Assembly: GCF_001278115.1 (NCBI RefSeq)
Contig: NZ_LIYD01000005.1
Location: 1,432,551-1,496,550 of the forward strand
Length of the DNA stretch: 64,000 bases
Source of the DNA: Flavobacterium akiainvivens
Lineage (GTDB): Bacteria > Bacteroidota > Bacteroidia > Flavobacteriales > Flavobacteriaceae
Direction: 5' to 3'
The notes below the pieces were generated by a model that was not told where the DNA came from, made no database searches, and saw only the letters and a program-made list of their open reading frames with translations. Within the stretch, counting starts at the first letter, position 1. The number at the start of each line of letters is the position of its first letter. Both the position numbers and the translations under genes were made by a program. Below, in pieces: positions 59,262 through 64,000 of the stretch.

Positions 59262-59392
59262 TATTTTATCAATTTATAGATGATAGAAATTTCATAAGGT
59301 GTACTTGGTTACCCGTTTGTCACCATTACTTTTTGTCACAAGGTAACAAAAGTAAATAATATTGTTTTAAGTTTGCACAAAAATTTTAAGGT
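59262..59392. promoter_or_regulatory. Divergent promoter region hxlR-type / nitroreductase
   Basis: GGTTACCCG-TTTGTCACC and TTTTGTCACAAGGTAACAAAAG (59310-59352) form partly symmetric repeats likely bound by the HxlR protein. TAAGTTTG (59368-59375) is a good -7 box for the nitroreductase gene; its transcription would start near 59381. Confidence 0.55.
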
Positions 59393-60025
59393 ATGACAGA
59401 TTTAATTCAAGATTTACAGTGGCGATACGCTACTAAAAAATATACATCACAAACCGTCAGTGAAAAGCTGGTTGCCCAAATTGTAGAAGCTGTTAATTTA
59501 AGCGCATCATCTTGCGGATTGCAACCATATCGTCTTTTTGTGATCAGCAATCCTGAAGTGAAAAAACAGCTGGCAGAAGGATCCTTTAACAGCCAGATCG
59601 GGGAATCTTCCCATTTACTCGTTTTTGCAGGTATGAACCGAATCACGACAGGCTATATCACAGAATATGTCTCCATGATGGAGCGTCAGCGGGAAATGGA
59701 GCCTGGTGCCCTAAGCGAGTTCGCCGATAACCTAATAAGTTTTTTTTCTACACAGACAGCAGAACAAAATGCAATATGGTCATCAAAACAAGCATATATC
59801 GGATTGGGAACTGCGTTAATTGCAGCGGCAGCATTGAAAGTAGATTCAACGCCCATGGAAGGGTTTGATGCCAATGTGTTTGATAAAGTATTGGGGTTGA
59901 CAGATAAAGGTCTCCATTGTTCGGTTATTCTTTCGTTAGGATATCGTGATCAAGCTAATGATTTTCTTGCTTCTCTCAAAAAGACAAGATTGCCCATAAC
60001 TGAATTCTCAACTGAAATTAAATAA
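59393..60025 (+). CDS. NAD(P)H-dependent nitroreductase
   Basis: 210 residues of the FMN nitroreductase fold: WRYATKKYTSQTVSEKLVAQIVEAVNLSASSCGLQPYRLFVISNPE (FMN-binding part), SKQAYIGLGTALIAAAALKVDSTPMEGFD and VILSLGYRDQAND near the C-terminus. It resembles NfsB and reduces nitro, quinone or related compounds. It is followed 6 bases later by a monooxygenase gene. Confidence 0.92.
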   Translation: MTDLIQDLQWRYATKKYTSQTVSEKLVAQIVEAVNLSASSCGLQPYRLFVISNPEVKKQLAEGSFNSQIGESSHLLVFAGMNRITTGYITEYVSMMERQREMEPGALSEFADNLISFFSTQTAEQNAIWSSKQAYIGLGTALIAAAALKVDSTPMEGFDANVFDKVLGLTDKGLHCSVILSLGYRDQANDFLASLKKTRLPITEFSTEIK

Positions 60026-60031
60026 AACGAT

Positions 60032-60334
60032 ATGATTATTATTGCGGGAAATGTATATGTAGACCCTTCAAAGGTAGATGAGTTTGTAGCCGAGGCACGT
60101 AGTACCATGTGGCTGGGAACAAAAAATCCAGGATGTATTTCTATTTCTTTTACACTGGATGATAAAGAACAAGGCAGTGTGCTGGTTTTGGAACGATGGA
60201 AAGACCAGCAATCGTTAGACGTCCATTTAGCACAAAAAGAAGTAATAGCTATTTTTACAAAATGGGGTCCGGTAATGCGCAACGAAGTGAAGAAGTACGA
60301 TGCTACTAACGAACGGGATCCGCGGGAAGCATAA
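60032..60334 (+). CDS. Antibiotic-biosynthesis-monooxygenase (ABM) domain protein
   Basis: 100 residues, a dimeric ferredoxin-like ABM protein (IIIAGNVYVDPSKVDEFVAEARSTMWLGTKNPGCISISFT...LVLERWKDQQSLDVHLAQKEV). Members act on quinols (YgiN-like) or as small heme/quinone enzymes. Its pairing with a nitroreductase suggests quinone detoxification. Confidence 0.88.
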   Translation: MIIIAGNVYVDPSKVDEFVAEARSTMWLGTKNPGCISISFTLDDKEQGSVLVLERWKDQQSLDVHLAQKEVIAIFTKWGPVMRNEVKKYDATNERDPREA

Positions 60335-60345
60335 TCTGGGGCTTT

Positions 60346-60386
60346 AGAAAGACTTTTTTTTATAGAAGAGTCTTTCTTTGCTTTTA
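60346..60386 (+). terminator. Terminator after the monooxygenase gene
   Basis: AGAAAGACT (60346-60354) pairs with AGTCTTTCT (60369-60377), loop 14 bases, then TTGCTTTTAAT. Confidence 0.75.
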
Positions 60387-60404
60387 ATATAAAACAAAGT
60401 GTAA

Positions 60405-61496
60405 TTGGTTAAAGATATTTATTCGTTAGGATTTTATAGTCAGCTTGCTACTATTATCCACAAAGTACGGCCTTCATTCTCTCCGCAAGATTTCATCAGC
60501 CAGGTGATGAATAGTGATTTTGAGCAGATGGAATGGAAGGAACGCGTCAAGCACACGACAAAAGTGCTTCATCGTTTTATGCCTGCCAACTATTCCGACG
60601 CAGTAGTTGTATTGCGAAAGATTGTTGCGGAATACCAACACCAAGCAATCAATGGAGGCTTGGAACATGTCATATTCCCGGACTATATAGAGACCTATGG
60701 ATTAGACTATTTTGAAACGTCAGTAAAAGCTTTTGACCGCATTACCCGATTCATCAGTTGTGAATTTGCGGTTCGTCCTTTTATTATTCGGTACGGCGAT
60801 GCGATGATTGCCGAAATGCTCAAGTTCTCCCAAGATCCACATCCACAGGTGAGACGGTTGGCAAGTGAAGGCAGTCGTTCGCGTTTGCCTTGGGCGATGG
60901 CAATTCCTGCTCTCAAAAAAGATCCTACTCCACTGCTACCAATACTGGAGAATTTGAAAAATGATCCCTCAGAAATGGTGCGTAGAAGCGTGGCTAATAA
61001 TCTCAATGATATATCTAAAGATAATCCTCAATTATTGGTTCATGTTGCACAGGAATGGACTGGTCATTCTAAAGAGACCGATGCTATTGTAAAACACGCT
61101 TGCCGAACCTTATTTAAACAAGGGCATCCTGAGATAATGGCACTTTATGGTCTTGATGTAAATGGACTTATCTTATTGAACTTTCAAATTCACACAACGA
61201 TGGTGTATATGGGTAATGAAATGTTATTTTCATTTTCATTGAGAAATTCAGTTAAGACCCGTAAAAAAGTTCGACTTGAATATGCTATTTATTTTCAAAA
61301 AGCCAATAGAACCTTGGCAAAAAAGGTATTTAAAATTAGTGAAAAGATGCTTGAGGAAAATCAGCAAACCGACATTTCCAAAAAACACTCATTCCGATTC
61401 ATTACCACCCGAAAATATTATGCAGGCTTGCATCAGATAGCAATAATCATAAATGGCATAGAGCATGACCGATTAGATTTTACCTTACAAACGTAA
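60405..61496 (+). CDS. DNA-alkylation-repair (AlkD-like) HEAT-repeat protein
   Basis: 363 residues from a TTG start (VKDIYSLGFYS...); there is no in-frame ATG nearby upstream. HEAT-like helices extend over about 60-250, including LDYFETSVKAFDRITRFISCEFAVRPFI and PHPQVRRLASEGSRSRLPWA. The C-terminal third (about 255-363) is strand-rich. AlkD-like proteins bind or repair alkylated DNA. Since this one has an added C-terminal domain, its exact activity is open. It belongs to the AT-rich accessory region. Confidence 0.8.
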   Translation: MVKDIYSLGFYSQLATIIHKVRPSFSPQDFISQVMNSDFEQMEWKERVKHTTKVLHRFMPANYSDAVVVLRKIVAEYQHQAINGGLEHVIFPDYIETYGLDYFETSVKAFDRITRFISCEFAVRPFIIRYGDAMIAEMLKFSQDPHPQVRRLASEGSRSRLPWAMAIPALKKDPTPLLPILENLKNDPSEMVRRSVANNLNDISKDNPQLLVHVAQEWTGHSKETDAIVKHACRTLFKQGHPEIMALYGLDVNGLILLNFQIHTTMVYMGNEMLFSFSLRNSVKTRKKVRLEYAIYFQKANRTLAKKVFKISEKMLEENQQTDISKKHSFRFITTRKYYAGLHQIAIIINGIEHDRLDFTLQT

Positions 61497-61609
61497 AGAA
61501 TACGAATATTATGCAGGTCAATAGCCCCGTCTGGTTATTTGGGTTGCATTCATCGACCTACGAAAGGTTAAGATGGAATTTTGAATGTACATAGGTTAGG
61601 GTAATCTAT

Positions 61610-62533
61610 CTAATTGAAACTCGTCCTAAATTGCAGCGGACTTTGATTGGTTTTCTGCTTAAAGAGCTTGCTAAAAGATGGAAGATGTTCAAAGCCAAGT
61701 TGATAGGCAATTTCACTTACGGAAAGATCTGTAGTGGATAATTTTTCTTTGGCTTTTTCAATTAGCTTTTTATGAATTAGCTGCTGAGTATTTTCTCCAG
61801 TCATCGATTTAAGCAATCCGCTTAGATATTTCGGAGTAACACACAATTTATCTGCAACATATTGGACCTTCGGCAAACCAGTGCACATCAGCTCCTCATT
61901 TTTGAAATATTCATTCAATATTTCTTCTACGCTTTCTAAAATCTTGTGATTAGCTTTTTCACTGGTGATAAACTGACGGTTGTAAAAACGTTCCGAATAA
62001 TTTAGAAGGCTCTCGAGTTGTGAAATGATAATTTGTTTGCTGAATTTATCGATATTCGAAGTGAACTCGTATCGAATGTTGTTAATAATTCCCATGAGCG
62101 TTTCCTCTTCTTTATGTGAAAGAAGCAATGCTTCGTTGACAGAGTAATCAAAGTATTCGTAACGGCTCATCGTTTTAGCTAAATGTGTATTCCAAAGCAG
62201 ATCAGGATGGATGCACAAGATCCATCCTGAAGGTTTCTGATTATCAATTGCCTTCTGGATTTGCTGAAACCGCAAAACCTGATTGGGAGCCATAAAACAC
62301 ATGACACCTTGTTCAAAGTTGTATTGCCTTTGACCGTAAAACATTTTTTCTGCACCTCTTTTTAATGAAATAGCGTAAAAGTCAAACACCATCCCAACTG
62401 GGTCCTGCTCCCTAAACTGCTTAATGGTTTTATAATCAATAATACCGACTAAGGGATGCTCGGGAAGGGGTATTTCGTTATAATGATAAAATTCTGCAAT
62501 CGTCTTAAATCGTCTCGGTGTTTTACTTCCCAT
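61610..62533 (-). CDS. AraC-family regulator (paralogue of the one at 56864)
   Basis: 307 residues from the ATG at 62533 (MGSKTPRRFKTI), chosen because it aligns with the other paralogue's start; an upstream ATG at 62566 overlaps the SDR end. C-terminal HTH motifs: YVADKLCVTPKYLSGLLKSMTGENTQQLIHKKL and SVSEIAYQLGFEHLPSFSKLFKQKTNQSPLQFR. It stands 16 bases downstream of the SDR gene at 62550-63314 and probably regulates it. Confidence 0.9.
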   Translation of the reverse strand: MGSKTPRRFKTIAEFYHYNEIPLPEHPLVGIIDYKTIKQFREQDPVGMVFDFYAISLKRGAEKMFYGQRQYNFEQGVMCFMAPNQVLRFQQIQKAIDNQKPSGWILCIHPDLLWNTHLAKTMSRYEYFDYSVNEALLLSHKEEETLMGIINNIRYEFTSNIDKFSKQIIISQLESLLNYSERFYNRQFITSEKANHKILESVEEILNEYFKNEELMCTGLPKVQYVADKLCVTPKYLSGLLKSMTGENTQQLIHKKLIEKAKEKLSTTDLSVSEIAYQLGFEHLPSFSKLFKQKTNQSPLQFRTSFN

Positions 62534-62549
62534 ATTGCAAATGTAATGA

Positions 62550-63314
62550 TTAAATGTTGTGGCCACCAGTTACCTCTATACGCTGAGCATTTATCCATCC
62601 CGCATCATCCGTACACAAAAAAGCAACAACACCGCCAATATCATTCGGCAATCCCACGCGGCCGAGTGCTGTGGCACTGGAAATGTAATTGTTCAGTTCT
62701 TTAGTATCCCGCACTACACCACCACCAAAATCAGTTTCAATAGCACCGGGAGCAATGATATTTGCACGGATTCCTCTCGGGCCTAATTCTTTTGCTAAGT
62801 ATTTGGTAAATACTTCTATAGCTCCCTTCATTGAAGCATAAACGGAAAAGTTTGAAAAAGCAAAGCGGGCAAGATTCGAAGAAATGTTTACAATGCCACC
62901 ACCATCATTAAGGAAAGGTAACGACTTTTGAATTAAAAATAACACGCCTTTGTAATGTGTGTTGAACATATCATCTACCTGTTCTTCGTTTACCGTATCA
63001 ATCGTCGCATATAGGGAAGTTCCCGCATTATTGATCAAATAGTCGAAATTTGGACTTCCGTTTTCTTCTGTCAAATATTCACTTACTTCTTTAGTGAAAT
63101 TGTCGAATGATCCTATATTTCTTATGTCCAGCTGCAAGGCGATTGCTTTTTGTCCTAAAGCCTTAATTTCCGAAACAACTTTCTCGGCTTCCTCATTGTT
63201 GGAATTGTATGTTAACACCACGTCAATACCTTTTTTTGCAATAGCTAATGCCATATTCTTACCCAATCCGCGACTTCCACCCGTTACCAACGCAATTTTC
63301 TTGTTTTGATTCAT
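62550..63314 (-). CDS. SDR-family oxidoreductase
   Basis: 254 residues: VTGGSRGLGKN (about 10-20), NNAG, Ser in IVNISSNLA, YASMK (about 160-164) and a C-terminal RIEVTGGHNI. It is on the minus strand with the AraC gene immediately downstream. The module (SDR plus AraC) is repeated at 56864-58747 and, broken, at 49330-50440. Confidence 0.88.
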   Translation of the reverse strand: MNQNKKIALVTGGSRGLGKNMALAIAKKGIDVVLTYNSNNEEAEKVVSEIKALGQKAIALQLDIRNIGSFDNFTKEVSEYLTEENGSPNFDYLINNAGTSLYATIDTVNEEQVDDMFNTHYKGVLFLIQKSLPFLNDGGGIVNISSNLARFAFSNFSVYASMKGAIEVFTKYLAKELGPRGIRANIIAPGAIETDFGGGVVRDTKELNNYISSATALGRVGLPNDIGGVVAFLCTDDAGWINAQRIEVTGGHNI

Positions 63315-63738
63315 TGTTTTATAGTTTTGATATTTACAGTTGGTACAAAGTTCAATTATTTCGGAGGTGTTGATTTATCCAAATTTCATGATTGTTTAGC
63401 CTAAATGCTTGTTTATATATTCCTTCATACATCAGAATGGAAATTTGCAATTACATGTATTAGATTACGTTGGAAATTTTATTTTATATTTTGAACACTC
63501 TACGATTTCACTAAATACTGTTTTTTTATTGAATCATTGTAGATAATTATGCCCCAGAATAATTAAAAGAGTAATAAGTATCAAAATCGTCTTACTCTTA
63601 AGAAACCTTAATTAGAAATAAATCTTTCCCAATATGGGGGTAACCTGTGATATTGGTTTCATCAATATTTCCAATTTTTGGCAAATCAACGAAGATGTAA
63701 TCCGAAACAAATAGTGCTAATATCTAAACGTCTAAGCT
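63315..63738. other. Intergenic region before the RteC gene
   Basis: About 420 AT-rich bases with no reading frame I can support. I see no clear terminator, tRNA or repeat. Confidence 0.6.
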
Positions 63739-64000
63739 ATGGAAATCGTGTTGAACAAAATATTATCGGAAATTCAGCATCAGGAAGACAAGCTGTCTGC
63801 CAAAATGATGCAAACTGCAAATGAGGCTTACCAAATGACCTTATTCCTAAAGGAAATGCTGTTTACTATAAAGATGAAAGTCTTAAAGACCGGATTTAAG
63901 GACGAACAGCAGGAAATCAATTTTTTCAAGAACATTAAACCGCAGATTTTAGGAAAACTTATTTATTACAATAAAGTATTCCGCATTGAAACTACCTGTC
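63739..64000 (+). CDS. rteC: RteC-family protein (partial, runs off the window)
   Basis: The first 87 codons of a gene cut by the right edge. MEIVLNKILSEIQHQEDK..., then FFKNIKPQILGKLIYYNKVFRIET matches the RteC family. RteC controls excision of CTnDOT-type conjugative transposons in Bacteroides, and relatives occur in many integrative elements. It indicates that the AT-rich region at the right end belongs to, or borders, a mobile element. Confidence 0.75.
   Translation, partial: MEIVLNKILSEIQHQEDKLSAKMMQTANEAYQMTLFLKEMLFTIKMKVLKTGFKDEQQEINFFKNIKPQILGKLIYYNKVFRIETTC

Noticed and set aside
52510..63314. A biosynthetic gene cluster from the many SDR, SnoaL-like and ABM genes
   Set aside because: No scaffold-building enzyme (polyketide, peptide or terpene synthase) is present; detoxification or general reductive roles fit better.
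1..64000. CRISPR array, rRNA operon or complete insertion sequence
   Set aside because: I saw no regularly spaced direct repeats of CRISPR type, no rRNA sequence and no transposase gene in the window.

Overview
The window looks like a chromosomal segment of a Bacteroidota bacterium, most likely a Flavobacteriaceae member. The reasons are the repeated Bacteroidetes-type promoters (TTG, about 19-21 bases, then TAnnTTTG), a fused CcoN-CcoO cbb3 oxidase subunit, an ECF sigma/FecR/STN-TonB-receptor/DUF4249 cluster, an altronate-dehydratase-type fucose locus, and an RteC gene at the right edge. Up to about 49.1 kb the sequence is a compact, GC-richer backbone. From about 49.1 kb to the end it is visibly more AT-rich, has broken genes and repeated AraC/SDR pairs, and ends in an RteC-type gene, so it is probably an acquired or plastic region.

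Layout. 0-2.6 kb: fructan/sucrose use (end of a sugar transporter, GH32 levanase/invertase-like enzyme, fructokinase). 2.6-7.9 kb: ECF sigma factor, small unknown protein, FecR anti-sigma factor, TonB receptor with STN domain, DUF4249 lipoprotein. 8.0-15.2 kb: hisGDCBHAF(IE) with a clear attenuator: promoter, 20-residue leader peptide with four consecutive His codons, antiterminator and terminator. 15.2-16.2 kb: an unknown protein and a DEDDh exonuclease. 16.2-22.3 kb: an RNA-repair island (below). 22.3-33.4 kb: Crp/Fnr regulator, CcoI, CcoS, CcoNO, CcoQ, CcoP, CcoG, CcoH-like, SafE-like transporter and HemN. Three near-identical sites (TGAYAAATATCA) lie exactly 29.5 bases before four -7 boxes. 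33.4-42.3 kb: AraC regulator, FucP-like permease and a non-phosphorylating L-fucose pathway, ending in a GH97 glycosidase. 42.4-49.1 kb: TetR regulator and an RND efflux system with five TetR-like operator palindromes. 49.1-64 kb: pseudogenes, UspA, TetR, several SDR oxidoreductases with AraC/HxlR regulators, a nitroreductase, a monooxygenase, an AlkD-like repair protein and RteC.

The most unusual part is the RtcB island. On one strand it carries RtcB RNA ligase, two short transcription units each with its own promoter and terminator, and five tRNA-like genes (anticodons GTT, GTC, TAG, GTA, GAA). Next come a Cys/His-rich protein, two tandem tRNA-like RNAs whose parts are in circularly permuted order (T-arm, acceptor hairpin, D-arm, with the anticodon stem closing the ends), and an SPFH/slipin protein. 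A WYL regulator is divergent from rtcB. rtcB and the Cys/His-rich gene share the same operator at the same distance from the same -7 box, so they form a regulon. Two tRNA-like genes carry the same 18-base palindrome in the T-loop. I infer an RNA damage-sensing and repair system built around tRNA mimics. The permuted RNAs resemble the tRNA-like module of bacterial YrlA Y RNAs, but no Ro60 gene is visible here.
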